Source: Geoalkalibacter subterraneus
GTDB taxonomy: Bacteria > Desulfobacterota > Desulfuromonadia > Desulfuromonadales > Geoalkalibacteraceae
NCBI RefSeq assembly: GCF_000827125.1
Contig: NZ_CP010311.1
Span: forward strand, 496,001 to 560,000
Length of the DNA stretch: 64,000 nt
Direction: 5' to 3'
Notes under the pieces: model-generated
What the model was told of the DNA's origin: nothing
The model's input: the letters and a program-made list of their open reading frames with translations, nothing else
Database searches by the model: none
Made by a program: the position numbers and the translations under genes
Shown here: positions 45,629-53,934 of the stretch, in pieces
Layout: each line of letters begins with the position of its first letter
Position numbering within the stretch: position 1 is the stretch's first letter

Positions 45629-46882
45629 TTGGATAAAATTATCATACGCGGAGGAAAGCCTCTTTCCGGAACGGTTCGGGTCAGCGGCGCCAAGAATTCG
45701 GCTCTGCCGCTGCTGTTTGCCACGCTGTTGGCTCCCGGCGTTCACCATGTCGGCAACGTGCCCCGGCTACGCGATATCGATACGGCCGAAAAGTTGCTGA
45801 CGATCCTGGGCGCCGATGTGGTGCGCGAAAACGGCTCCTTTGCCGTCGATGCAGGTCGTATCGAAAGTGTCGAGGCCCCTTATGACCTGGTGCGTACCAT
45901 GCGCGCCTCGGTTCTGGTTCTCGGCCCCCTGCTGGCCCGCTGCGGTCATGCCCGCGTGAGTCTCCCCGGGGGATGCGCCATTGGCGCGCGCCCCATCAAT
46001 CTGCACCTCAAGGGGCTTGAAGCTCTTGGGGCGGAAATCAATCTCGATCACGGTTATGTCGAGGCCCGCGCCCGCACCCTCAAGGGAGCCCGCATCCGCT
46101 TTGACATCCCGACGGTGGGTGGAACCGAAAATCTGATGATGGCGGCAACACTCGCCAAAGGTACGACCGTGATCGAAAATGCCGCCTGCGAGCCGGAGAT
46201 CGTCGACCTGGCCGAAGCGCTGATCTCCATGGGGGCGCGCATCAAGGGGGCGGGCAGCGAAACTCTCGAGATCGAAGGCGTCACCGAACTCGGGCCCATG
46301 CGCCACGAAGTTATGCCCGATCGCATCGAGGCAGGGACTTTCCTGATTGCCGCCGCCATGACCCGCGGCGATGTGCGGGTTGAAGGCCTGCGCTCCGATC
46401 ATCAGCAGGCCCTGCTTTCCCACCTGCAGGACGCCGGGGTGGAGATGGACATCGAACCGGATGCTATACGGGTGCGCGGGCCTCGTAAAATTCTGCCCGT
46501 TGACGTTCGTACACGCCCTTACCCCGGGTTTCCCACCGATATGCAGGCGCAATTCATGTCGCTGATGACCCTGGCGACAGGGCGCAGTGTCATCAGTGAA
46601 AATGTCTTTGAGAACCGCTTTATGCATGTCTGCGAGCTGCAGCGCATGGGCGCGCGTATCGATATCGAGGGCCACAGCGCAACCGTCAGCGGTGTCAAGA
46701 AGCTGGTCGGCGCTCCAGTCATGGCCACCGACCTGCGGGCCAGCGCATCGCTGGTGCTGGCCGGGCTGGCGGCGGAGAATACCACCGAGATTCGGCGGAT
46801 CTATCATCTTGACCGGGGTTATGAACGAATCGAGGAGAAACTTCAGGGTCTTGGTGCCGACATGGAACGCGTCAGGGAATGA
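45629..46882 (+). CDS. murA: UDP-N-acetylglucosamine 1-carboxyvinyltransferase
   Basis: 417 residues. First committed step of peptidoglycan synthesis, adding enolpyruvate to UDP-GlcNAc. The active-site cysteine is C116 in [20 protein letters not shown], so it should be fosfomycin-sensitive. The [12 protein letters not shown] motif with K22 and N23 is present. The start is TTG 45629, with AAGGA about nine bases upstream; no ATG gives a better N-terminus. It leads directly into hisG (33 bases), an arrangement I know from Geobacter relatives. Confidence 0.96.
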   Translation: MDKIIIRGGKPLSGTVRVSGAKNSALPLLFATLLAPGVHHVGNVPRLRDIDTAEKLLTILGADVVRENGSFAVDAGRIESVEAPYDLVRTMRASVLVLGPLLARCGHARVSLPGGCAIGARPINLHLKGLEALGAEINLDHGYVEARARTLKGARIRFDIPTVGGTENLMMAATLAKGTTVIENAACEPEIVDLAEALISMGARIKGAGSETLEIEGVTELGPMRHEVMPDRIEAGTFLIAAAMTRGDVRVEGLRSDHQQALLSHLQDAGVEMDIEPDAIRVRGPRKILPVDVRTRPYPGFPTDMQAQFMSLMTLATGRSVISENVFENRFMHVCELQRMGARIDIEGHSATVSGVKKLVGAPVMATDLRASASLVLAGLAAENTTEIRRIYHLDRGYERIEEKLQGLGADMERVRE

Positions 46883-46915
46883 AAACCGTCATTATTTAGC
46901 CAAAGGACCGCTTTT

Positions 46916-47578
46916 ATGAGCGACTGGATCACGTTTGCCCTCCCCAAAGGGCGCATCATGAAGGATTCGATGGAGCTGTTCGGCCGCATCGGCATCACCT
47001 GCAGTGAGATGGAGGGCGACAGCCGCAAGCTGGTGTTCGAGAACCGCGAAGAGCGTCTGCGCTTTATGGCGGTGCGCGCCACCGACGTGCCGACCTATGT
47101 CGAATACGGCTGTGCCGACCTGGGCGTGGTGGGCAAGGATACGCTGCTCGAACAAGGCAAGGATCTCTATGAACCGGTCGATTTGAAGTTCGGCTACTGC
47201 CGCCTGGTGGTGGCGGAGCCGAAGGCGCTACGCGCCGGAGACGACCCGAACAACTGGTCCAATATCCGGGTCGCGACCAAGTATCCCAACATCACGGAGC
47301 GTTTTTTCGCCGCCAAAGGGATTCAGGTGGAGTTGATCAAGCTCTACGGTTCTATCGAACTGGCGCCGCTGGTGGGGCTGTCGGAGCGTATCGTCGACCT
47401 GGTTTCCACCGGTGCGACTCTGCGCGACAACGGCATGGTGGAGGTGGAGACCATTGCTGAAATCACCAGTCGCCTGATCGTCAACCGCGCCAGCCTCAAA
47501 ACCAAGCATCAGCGCATCGGCGCTATCATCGACGGCCTGGAGAGGGTGGTCGGTGAGGACGTGCGCATCAGCCCGTGA
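46916..47578 (+). CDS. hisG: ATP phosphoribosyltransferase, short form
   Basis: 220 residues. First enzyme of histidine synthesis, joining ATP and PRPP. FALPKGRIMKDSMELF starts the protein and the PRPP loop is DLVSTGATLRDNGMVEVE. The length is that of HisG_S, which lacks the C-terminal regulatory domain and needs the HisRS-like subunit HisZ. hisZ is not in the window. hisD begins seven bases after its stop, so they are co-transcribed. Confidence 0.96.
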   Translation: MSDWITFALPKGRIMKDSMELFGRIGITCSEMEGDSRKLVFENREERLRFMAVRATDVPTYVEYGCADLGVVGKDTLLEQGKDLYEPVDLKFGYCRLVVAEPKALRAGDDPNNWSNIRVATKYPNITERFFAAKGIQVELIKLYGSIELAPLVGLSERIVDLVSTGATLRDNGMVEVETIAEITSRLIVNRASLKTKHQRIGAIIDGLERVVGEDVRISP

Positions 47579-47585
47579 GGTGTTC

Positions 47586-48884
47586 ATGATTTCCATCCTT
47601 CATTTCGGACACAGCAACTTCGAAACGGCACTGGCCGCCATTGTCAATCGCGGCGAAACGGCTCAGGCCGATGTACGGGAGCGGGTGCGCGAGATTATCG
47701 AGGATGTGCGCAGCCGTGGCGATGAGGCATTGATCGACTATACCGCGCGCTTCGACCGTCTGGAACTGACAGCCGCTGGCCTGCAGGTAACGGCAGACGA
47801 AATTGAACAGGCCCTTTCAGCGGTCAGCGAAGAGTCCATGGCCGCGCTGCGCCTTGCGGTGGAGCGCATCGGTGCCTTTCATGCCAAGCAGAAGGAACAG
47901 ACCTGGATCTCCACCGAGGAGGAAGATGTGCTGCTCGGCCAGATGGTGCGCCCCCTCGACCGGGTTGGCATCTATGTGCCCGGCGGCAAGGCCGCTTATC
48001 CTTCGTCAGTGGTCATGAATGCCGTGCCCGCCAAGGTGGCGGGGGTTCCTGAAGTGGTCATGACCGTACCCATGCCCGGCGGCGAGGTGAATCCTCACGT
48101 GCTGGCGGCGGCACACCTGTCCGGTGTCGACCGCATCTTCAAGGTGGGTGGAGCCCAGGCTGTGGCGGCCTTGGCCTACGGCACCGCCAGCGTACCGCGG
48201 GTCGACAAGATCACCGGCCCCGGCAACATCTACGTTGCCACCGCCAAGCAGCAGGTCTTCGGCCAGGTTGACATCGACATGATTGCCGGACCGAGCGAAA
48301 TTCTCATTATCAACGACGGCAGTGGCGATGCCGAACATCTGGCCGCCGATCTGCTGTCGCAGGCGGAGCATGACGAGCTGGCCTCATCGGTTCTGATCAC
48401 CACCGATGAAGGGATGGCGCGTGCAGTGGCTGAAGCGCTGGAACGCCAGCTCAAGGCGTTGTCCCGCGAGGAGATCGCACGCAAATCCATCGAACAGTAC
48501 GGCGCCATCATTGTGGCCGGCACCCTGGATGAAGCCATTGCGTTCTCCAACCGCATCGCGCCTGAGCATCTGGAACTGGCGGTGGACAACCCCTTTGAAA
48601 TTCTGCCGCGCATCCACCATGCCGGCGCGATCTTCATGGGGCACCACACCCCGGAAGCGGCCGGAGACTACCTGGCAGGGCCCAATCATACCCTGCCCAC
48701 CGGCGGCACAGCACGCTTCTTTTCGCCGCTGGCGCTTGATGATTTCGTCAAGAAATCGAGCATCGTCTCCTTCACCCGCAAAGGGCTCGAGCGCCTGGGC
48801 AAAGACATCGTGCACATCGCCGAACTCGAAGGACTCGAAGCCCACGCCCGGTCGGTGGCAATCCGGTTGGAGAGCAAATCTTAA
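47586..48884 (+). CDS. hisD: Histidinol dehydrogenase
   Basis: 432 residues. Zinc enzyme performing the last two oxidations from histidinol to histidine. The signature GPGNIYVATAKQQVFGQVDI and IAGPSEILI is complete. RIAPEHLELAVDNP and TLPTGGTARFFSPL are expected motifs. ATG 47586 lies just after hisG; an in-frame codon inside hisG is less likely. The gap to hisB (127 bases) holds a palindromic repeat instead of hisC, which lies here in some relatives. Confidence 0.96.
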   Translation: MISILHFGHSNFETALAAIVNRGETAQADVRERVREIIEDVRSRGDEALIDYTARFDRLELTAAGLQVTADEIEQALSAVSEESMAALRLAVERIGAFHAKQKEQTWISTEEEDVLLGQMVRPLDRVGIYVPGGKAAYPSSVVMNAVPAKVAGVPEVVMTVPMPGGEVNPHVLAAAHLSGVDRIFKVGGAQAVAALAYGTASVPRVDKITGPGNIYVATAKQQVFGQVDIDMIAGPSEILIINDGSGDAEHLAADLLSQAEHDELASSVLITTDEGMARAVAEALERQLKALSREEIARKSIEQYGAIIVAGTLDEAIAFSNRIAPEHLELAVDNPFEILPRIHHAGAIFMGHHTPEAAGDYLAGPNHTLPTGGTARFFSPLALDDFVKKSSIVSFTRKGLERLGKDIVHIAELEGLEAHARSVAIRLESKS

Positions 48885-48981
48885 CGCAGAGACAGCAGAG
48901 ATAGCTGAGTACGCAGAGTTTTCTATTTTGTTTCTTTTGGCACTCTCTGCGTGTTCTTTACCCTCTGCGCCTCTCCGTTAA
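48885..48981. repeat. Palindromic repeat between hisD and hisB (CGCAGAG type)
   Basis: The left side TTAACGCAGAGACAGCAGAG, continuing to GTACGCAGAG, mirrors the right side CTCTCTGCGTG, then CCCTCTGCGCCTCTCCGTTAA. The centre is T-rich. The repeat begins at the hisD stop codon. It is related in style to, but different in sequence from, the ACAGAG repeats at 30226 and 50974. Confidence 0.7.
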
Positions 48982-49011
48982 TTGCTTTTTAACGCCTATA
49001 CGGGGGAAATT

Positions 49012-49602
49012 ATGGCCCGCAGTGCAACGATCGAACGCAAAACGCGCGAAACCGACATTTGTGTCAGTCTCGAACTCGACGGATCCGGGAAACATGAAAT
49101 CGAGAGCCCGGTGCCCTTTTTCGACCATATGCTGACCCAGATCGCCCGCCACGGCTTTTTCGACCTTGAGATCCGCGCCACGGGCGATATCGAAATCGAT
49201 GCCCATCACACGGTGGAGGATCTCGGCATCTGTCTTGGCGAGGCGTTCAAAAAGGCTCTTGGCGACAAGGCGGGCATCCGGCGCTACGGGCGTGGCACCA
49301 TGCCCATGCACGAGGCGCTGGCGTCGGTGATCCTCGACTTCTCAGGCCGCCCGTTCCTGGTCTTCAACGTGGATCTGCCCAAGGCGCAGGTCGGCAACTT
49401 CGATGTGGAGCTGGTGGAGGAATTTTTCACCGCCTTCTGCAATCACAGCGGCGCCAACATTCATGTCAACCTGGCCTACGGCGATAACCTGCACCACATC
49501 ATTGAGGCGGTGTTCAAGGCTTTTGCCCAGGCGCTGGACGAAGCGACCCGCATCGATCCGCGCATCGACGGGGTGCGTTCGAGCAAGGGGACGCTGGAAT
49601 AG
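49012..49602 (+). CDS. hisB: Imidazoleglycerol-phosphate dehydratase
   Basis: 196 residues, the monofunctional form without the histidinol-phosphatase domain of enterobacterial HisB. Manganese-binding histidine motifs are [14 protein letters not shown] and [26 protein letters not shown] and the second half-repeat [18 protein letters not shown] fit the two-fold fold. ATG 49012 has GGGGA upstream and is preferred over a start inside the repeat. hisH follows after two bases. Confidence 0.96.
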   Translation: MARSATIERKTRETDICVSLELDGSGKHEIESPVPFFDHMLTQIARHGFFDLEIRATGDIEIDAHHTVEDLGICLGEAFKKALGDKAGIRRYGRGTMPMHEALASVILDFSGRPFLVFNVDLPKAQVGNFDVELVEEFFTAFCNHSGANIHVNLAYGDNLHHIIEAVFKAFAQALDEATRIDPRIDGVRSSKGTLE

Positions 49603-49604
49603 GC

Positions 49605-50234
49605 ATGAATCACATCGTCATTATCGATTACGGCATGGGCAACCTGCGCTCGGTGCAGAAAGCCTTCGAGCTGCAGGGTTTCGATGCCTGCCTGAGTAGC
49701 GACCCCGCCGATATCGCCGCTGCGGACAAGCTGGTGCTGCCGGGTGTCGGCGCTTTCCGCGACTGCATTGCTCAGCTGCGCGCCGGTGGTTTTGTGGGAC
49801 CGCTCATGACACATGTGGAAGCCGGCAAGCCGCTGCTGGGAATCTGTGTCGGCCTGCAGCTGCTGTTCAGTGAAAGTCACGAGTTCGGCCGCCATCAAGG
49901 GCTGGGGATCATCCCCGGCAAGGTGGTGCGCTTTCCCGACCATATGCGTCAGGGCGGCGAGGAGCTCAAGGTGCCGCACATGGGGTGGAACGATATCCGG
50001 ATCCGCCGCCCGGCCCCGATATTCAAGGGCTTTGACAGTGGCAGCTTCGTTTATTTCGTGCACTCCTACTACGCCCAGCCCGAAGATCCTCAGGTGGTGG
50101 CCGCCGAGACCACCTACGGCGATGTGACGTTCTGCGCGGCGCTGTGGCGCGACAATGTGATGGCGACCCAGTTCCACCCCGAGAAAAGTCAGGCGGTGGG
50201 GCTTGAAATCATTAAGAATTTCGGAGAAATGTGA
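49605..50234 (+). CDS. hisH: Imidazole glycerol phosphate synthase, glutaminase subunit
   Basis: 209 residues. Class-I glutamine amidotransferase that delivers ammonia to HisF. The triad is C81 ([11 protein letters not shown]), H191 and E193 (FHPEKSQ). The start [18 protein letters not shown] is diagnostic. It overlaps hisA by one base in the TGATG junction. The partner hisF is separated from it by hisA, the usual order. Confidence 0.97.
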   Translation: MNHIVIIDYGMGNLRSVQKAFELQGFDACLSSDPADIAAADKLVLPGVGAFRDCIAQLRAGGFVGPLMTHVEAGKPLLGICVGLQLLFSESHEFGRHQGLGIIPGKVVRFPDHMRQGGEELKVPHMGWNDIRIRRPAPIFKGFDSGSFVYFVHSYYAQPEDPQVVAAETTYGDVTFCAALWRDNVMATQFHPEKSQAVGLEIIKNFGEM

Positions 50235-50965
50235 TGCTGGTTATTCCCGCGATTGATCTGAAGGAAGGGCAGTGCGTCCGCCTTGAGCAGGGGCTGATGG
50301 ATAAGGCCACCGTGTACGGCAAGGATCCCGCCGCGCAGGCGTTGGCCTGGCAGGAGCAGGGTGCCGAGCTGCTGCATATCGTCGACTTGGATGGCGCCTT
50401 TGCCGGCGTCCCGAAAAACCGCGAGGCGATCAGCTCCATTGTCGCCGCGCTGGATATCCCCGCCCAGATCGGCGGCGGAATCCGCGACCTTGACACCATC
50501 GCGGCCTACCTGGACCTCGGTATCAAGCGGGTGATCCTCGGCACTGTCGCCAAGGAGAACCCCGAGTTGGTCAAGGAAGCCTGCCGCCGGTTCCCCGGCT
50601 CCATCGTGGTCGGTATCGACGCCAAGGATGGTTTCGTCGCGGTGCGGGGCTGGGCCGACGTTACGGAAAAAAAGGCGAGCGAACTGGCAAAGGAGATGGA
50701 AGGCTACGGCGTCGAGGCGATCATCTACACCGACATCGCCCGCGACGGCATGATGCAGGGTCCCAACCTGAAAACCACCGGCGAACTGGCGCGCTCCATC
50801 AGCATCCCGGTCATCGCCTCGGGCGGCATCTCCCGCCTGCAGGACATCCAGGACCTGATGCAGCTTGAAGCGGACGGAGTCGTAGGCGCCATTACCGGCA
50901 AAGCGATTTACAGCGGGGCTCTCAATCTGCGCGAAGCCATTGCCCTGACGCGCGGTGGGGTATAG
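50234..50965 (+). CDS. hisA: ProFAR isomerase (HisA)
   Basis: 243 residues. (Beta/alpha)8 barrel that opens the ribose ring of Pro[21 protein letters not shown] carries the first catalytic aspartate (D8), and [15 protein letters not shown] carries the second. [10 protein letters not shown] and [15 protein letters not shown] are the phosphate-binding loops. ATG 50234 has GGAG seven bases upstream; the GTG three bases earlier is less well placed. A palindromic repeat lies between hisA and hisF. Confidence 0.96.
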   Translation: MLVIPAIDLKEGQCVRLEQGLMDKATVYGKDPAAQALAWQEQGAELLHIVDLDGAFAGVPKNREAISSIVAALDIPAQIGGGIRDLDTIAAYLDLGIKRVILGTVAKENPELVKEACRRFPGSIVVGIDAKDGFVAVRGWADVTEKKASELAKEMEGYGVEAIIYTDIARDGMMQGPNLKTTGELARSISIPVIASGGISRLQDIQDLMQLEADGVVGAITGKAIYSGALNLREAIALTRGGV

Positions 50966-50973
50966 AAAAAGAT

Positions 50974-51146
50974 TGAACCACCCGTTCGCTCTGCTCACTC
51001 GAGGGCACAGAGAAGCACAGAGAAAAATCTGAAATCCTTTGTGGGGGATGTCTCAAAGTTTTCATGCACTGGGGGAAAAGATTTTTGGTTTTGAAAAAAA
51101 TCTCTTCGGTTTTTCTCTGTGATCTCTGTGTGCTCTGTGGTTCAAG
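50974..51146. repeat. Palindromic repeat between hisA and hisF (ACAGAG type, with insertion)
   Basis: GAACCAC (50975-50981) and GTGGTTC (51137-51143) frame the element. Inner arms GGCACAGAGAAGCACAGAGA and TCTCTGTGATCTCTGTGTGC are near complements, like the copy at 30226. The left arm has about 23 extra bases after GAACCAC (CGTTCGCTCTGCTCACTCGA and a few more) that the right arm lacks. The centre at 51050-51110 is A/T-rich. Confidence 0.72.
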
Positions 51147-51203
51147 ATTTTTATTCCCGCTCCCCTTGCGGATCACCGGCATCGTGACTAAGTTGAGAAA
51201 ATT

Positions 51204-51971
51204 ATGCTGACCAAACGAATCATTCCGTGTCTGGACGTCAAAGATGGACGCGTGGTCAAAGGGGTGCAGTTTCTGGAGTTGCGCGATGCAGGCGATCCGG
51301 TGGAAGCCGCCGAAGCCTACGATGCTCAGGGCGCCGACGAGTTGACCTTTCTCGACATCACCGCGTCGAGCGACAAGCGTGGCATCATCCTCGATGTGGT
51401 GGCGCGCACCGCCGAGCGGGTGTTCATGCCACTGACCGTCGGCGGCGGGGTGCGCGAGATCGCCGATATCCGCAACCTGCTCAACGCCGGCGCCGACAAG
51501 GTTTCCATCAACACGGCCGCGGTGCATCGTCCGGAGTTCGTCAAAGACGCGGCGGAACGTTTCGGTTCCCAGTGTATCGTGGTGGCCATCGACGCGCGTC
51601 GCATACCGGACAGCGAGCCTTTGGCGTGGGAAGTCTATACCCATGGCGGGCGCAACCCCACCGGCATCGATGTGCTGGAGTGGGCGTCGCGCATGGAAAA
51701 CTACGGTGCAGGCGAGATTTTGCTGACTTCCATGGACAAGGACGGCACCAAAGACGGCTACGATATCGCCCTGACCCGCGCGGTCAGCGACCGGGTGGGC
51801 ATTCCGGTGATCGCTTCGGGGGGCGTGGGCAACCTGGAGCATATCCGCGAAGGGCTGGTGGAAGGCGGTGCCAGCGCGGCGCTGGCGGCCAGCATCTTCC
51901 ACTTCCGCGAGTACACTATCGGCGAGTGCAAGCAGTACCTGCGCGACCAGGGTGTGCCGGTGCGTTTATAA
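51204..51971 (+). CDS. hisF: Imidazole glycerol phosphate synthase, cyclase subunit
   Basis: 255 residues. Cyclises the HisH-ammonia adduct to imidazole glycerol phosphate and AICAR. The start [20 protein letters not shown] includes catalytic D11; the second aspartate is in [35 protein letters not shown] and [12 protein letters not shown] are phosphate sites. It is followed directly by an array of 7-base repeats that separates it from hisIE. Confidence 0.97.
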   Translation: MLTKRIIPCLDVKDGRVVKGVQFLELRDAGDPVEAAEAYDAQGADELTFLDITASSDKRGIILDVVARTAERVFMPLTVGGGVREIADIRNLLNAGADKVSINTAAVHRPEFVKDAAERFGSQCIVVAIDARRIPDSEPLAWEVYTHGGRNPTGIDVLEWASRMENYGAGEILLTSMDKDGTKDGYDIALTRAVSDRVGIPVIASGGVGNLEHIREGLVEGGASAALAASIFHFREYTIGECKQYLRDQGVPVRL

Positions 51972-51976
51972 TTCTA

Positions 51977-52105
51977 TGAGGCGTGAGGCGTGAGGCGTGA
52001 GGCGTGAGGCGTGAGGCGTGAGGCGTGAGGCGTGAGGCGTGAGGCGTGAGGCGTGAGGCGTGAGGCGTGAGGCGTGAGGCGTGAGGCGTGAGGCGTGAGG
52101 CGTGA
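51977..52105. repeat. Heptanucleotide tandem repeat, 18 perfect copies
   Basis: TGAGGCG repeated 18 times without a change, plus a final TGA (129 bases). It fills the hisF-hisIE gap almost entirely, from six bases after the hisF stop to 13 bases before the hisIE ATG. Because 7 is not a multiple of 3, every frame contains TGA once per 21 bases. Perfect identity suggests recent expansion or slippage. Confidence 0.97.
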
Positions 52106-52117
52106 AAGGTTTATCAA

Positions 52118-52810
52118 ATGTCACTGATTGAGCAGTTGAAATTCGACGACAACGGCCTGATCCCCGCCATCACTCGTGATGCGGATAACGGCGAAGTGCT
52201 GATGATGGCCTATATGAACGCCGAGGCGGTTGAAAAAACGCTGAAAACCGGTAAGGTTCATTACTTTTCGCGCTCCCGCCGCAAGCTTTGGATGAAGGGT
52301 GAAACTTCCGGGCATGTGCAGACGGTGCGTGAGATTCGTTTTGATTGTGACGAGGACTGCCTCTTGATCGACGTTGAACAGCAGGGCGCGGCCTGTCACA
52401 CCGGTCACCGCTCCTGTTTCTATCGTCGCTGGCAGGACGATGCGGCGCTGACCGAGGGAGAAAAGGCCGCCGACCCCATGCAGGCCTATGCCCGCGAGGA
52501 TATTCTCAATGCGGTCTACCACGTCATCCAGGAACGCCGCCGCAACCCGTCGGAGAAGTCCTATGTGGCGTCTCTGTTTGGCAAGGGGCTCGACAAGATT
52601 CTCGGCAAGATCGGCGAGGAAGCGACGGAGACGGCAGTCGCGGGCAAGGGCGGCGATAAGGACCAGGTGGTGTATGAGACTGCCGACCTGTTCTTCCACA
52701 CCCTGGTCCTGCTTGGTTACTATGATATCCCGCCGGAGCGCATCTATGACGAGCTGCGCCGCCGCTTCGGCATGTCGGGGATCGAGGAGAAACAGAGCCG
52801 CACTAAATAG
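52118..52810 (+). CDS. hisIE: Phosphoribosyl-AMP cyclohydrolase / phosphoribosyl-ATP pyrophosphohydrolase fusion
   Basis: 230 residues. Residues 1 to about 115 are HisI, with zinc/magnesium motif [20 protein letters not shown] followed by [10 protein letters not shown]. Residues about 125-225 are HisE, an all-alpha NTP-pyrophosphatase fold ([38 protein letters not shown]). The fusion performs steps 2 and 3 of the pathway. The Shine-Dalgarno site is poor (AAAGGTTTATCAA), and the heptamer array lies just upstream, so translation may depend on the repeat region or on coupling. Confidence 0.96.
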   Translation: MSLIEQLKFDDNGLIPAITRDADNGEVLMMAYMNAEAVEKTLKTGKVHYFSRSRRKLWMKGETSGHVQTVREIRFDCDEDCLLIDVEQQGAACHTGHRSCFYRRWQDDAALTEGEKAADPMQAYAREDILNAVYHVIQERRRNPSEKSYVASLFGKGLDKILGKIGEEATETAVAGKGGDKDQVVYETADLFFHTLVLLGYYDIPPERIYDELRRRFGMSGIEEKQSRTK

Positions 52811-52861
52811 CGAGCTGTGGTCTTCCGCGGCCCGCAAACAGGCATGGCAAGAATGGCCCTT

Positions 52862-52896
52862 GGGGTGTCGCTGCGGCGGTCGCCCCCTTTTCCGTT
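52862..52896 (+). terminator. Possible weak terminator after hisIE
   Basis: GGGGTG (52862-52867) can pair with CGCCCC (52881-52886), followed by CTTTTCCGTTTT. The stem is only six pairs with one G-U. It would mark the end of the his operon before yqeY. Confidence 0.35.
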
Positions 52897-52938
52897 TTCG
52901 GCCTTTCACCCTTAATCTTTTCAGGAAGGATTTGACCG

Positions 52939-53385
52939 ATGAGTCTGACCGAGCAGTTGAATGCCGCTATGAAAGAGGCGATGAAGGCCAGGGACAGCCT
53001 GCGGCTGGGAACGATCCGCATGATCCGCTCGGCCATTCAGAACCGCGAAATCGAGGAGAAAGGCGCCCTGGACGATCAGGCCGTAATCGGCGTGCTGTCC
53101 ACGCTTGCCAAGCAGCGGCGCGATTCCATCGACGCTTTTCGCGACAGCGGCCGAACCGATCTGGCGGAGAAGGAAGAGCGGGAGTTGGAGGTGATCCAGG
53201 AATTTCTGCCGCAGCAGCTCGACGAGGCGCAGATCGAAGCCATTATCGAAGAGGCGGTCGCGCAGACCGGTGCCGAATCGCCGCGGGATATGGGGAAGGT
53301 GATGAAGATTGTCGTTCCCCGTACCACCGGCCGTGCTGACGGCCGCCTGGTGAGCGAAAAGGTCAAGCAACGTCTGAGCCGCTGA
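52939..53385 (+). CDS. GatB/YqeY domain protein
   Basis: 148 residues. The start MSLTEQLNAAMKEAMKARDS and the motif VIQEFLPQQLDEAQIEAIIE define the YqeY family, which resembles the tRNA-binding tail of GatB. DMGKVMKIVVPRTTGRADGR is the usual C-terminal end. Function is unproven; a link to tRNA-dependent amidation or translation is assumed. In many bacteria yqeY lies between rpsU and dnaG; here rpsU is absent but dnaG and rpoD follow three genes on. AGGAAGGA precedes the ATG. Confidence 0.92.
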   Translation: MSLTEQLNAAMKEAMKARDSLRLGTIRMIRSAIQNREIEEKGALDDQAVIGVLSTLAKQRRDSIDAFRDSGRTDLAEKEERELEVIQEFLPQQLDEAQIEAIIEEAVAQTGAESPRDMGKVMKIVVPRTTGRADGRLVSEKVKQRLSR

Positions 53386-53410
53386 TTGGGCACCGGCAGA
53401 AGGAGCGCGT

Positions 53411-53899
53411 GTGAATTTCGTCGATATCGCCATTCTCGTCATCCTGGCGGCATTTATGATCAAGGGGCTGACCCGCGGCCTGGTCAAGGAGATCTGTGCC
53501 CTGGCCGGATTGGTGGTGGGGGGGCTGGCTGCCTTTGCTTATTACGCGCCCCTGGCGCAGTGGCTGCTCGATACGCTGGGAGTGCCGTCGCAGATTGCGG
53601 TGGTGGCTGCCTTTCTGGCGCTATTCTTGCTGTCTCTTGTGGTGTTCGCAGTGCTCGGCTTTGTCCTGTCGAGGTTTGTCCGGTTGATCTTTCTCGGCGG
53701 CTTCAATCGCGTTTTCGGCGGTTTGTTCGGCCTGGCCCAGGGAGCGGTGCTGCTGGCGCTGATTCTGTTCGCTCTGAGCCTCGGGCCGCTGCCGGACTTT
53801 CTGAAGGACGGCTACCGCGGGTCGCGCCTCTCGTCTCCCTTTATCAAACTGGGGGCCGCCATGTTTCAGGCCGGGCACGATTATGTGGAGCACAATTGA
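53411..53899 (+). CDS. CvpA family membrane protein
   Basis: 162 residues with four hydrophobic segments (VDIAILVILAAFMIKGLTRG, LAGLVVGGLAAFAYYAPLAQ, VVAAFLALFLLSLVVFAVLG, LFGLAQGAVLLALILFALSL). CvpA relatives are linked to colicin V production in E. coli and to envelope stability, with no known biochemical activity. The GTG start has AAGGAG six bases upstream. It is followed by mutS2, an arrangement also common in Firmicutes. Confidence 0.9.
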   Translation: MNFVDIAILVILAAFMIKGLTRGLVKEICALAGLVVGGLAAFAYYAPLAQWLLDTLGVPSQIAVVAAFLALFLLSLVVFAVLGFVLSRFVRLIFLGGFNRVFGGLFGLAQGAVLLALILFALSLGPLPDFLKDGYRGSRLSSPFIKLGAAMFQAGHDYVEHN

Positions 53900-53934
53900 G
53901 GTGGACATCGATTCACTGAGCGGTTTTTTACTGG

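Noticed and set aside
48885-51146. The his intergenic repeats as intrinsic terminators
   Set aside because: Loops are long and A/T-rich and no U-run follows the last arm; his genes continue on the same strand on both sides.
51227-51979. 250-codon frame overlapping hisF in another frame
   Set aside because: Arg/Gly/His-rich shadow; hisF is unequivocal.
51977-52105. CRISPR array
   Set aside because: The heptamer copies are directly adjacent with no spacers; this is a simple tandem repeat.
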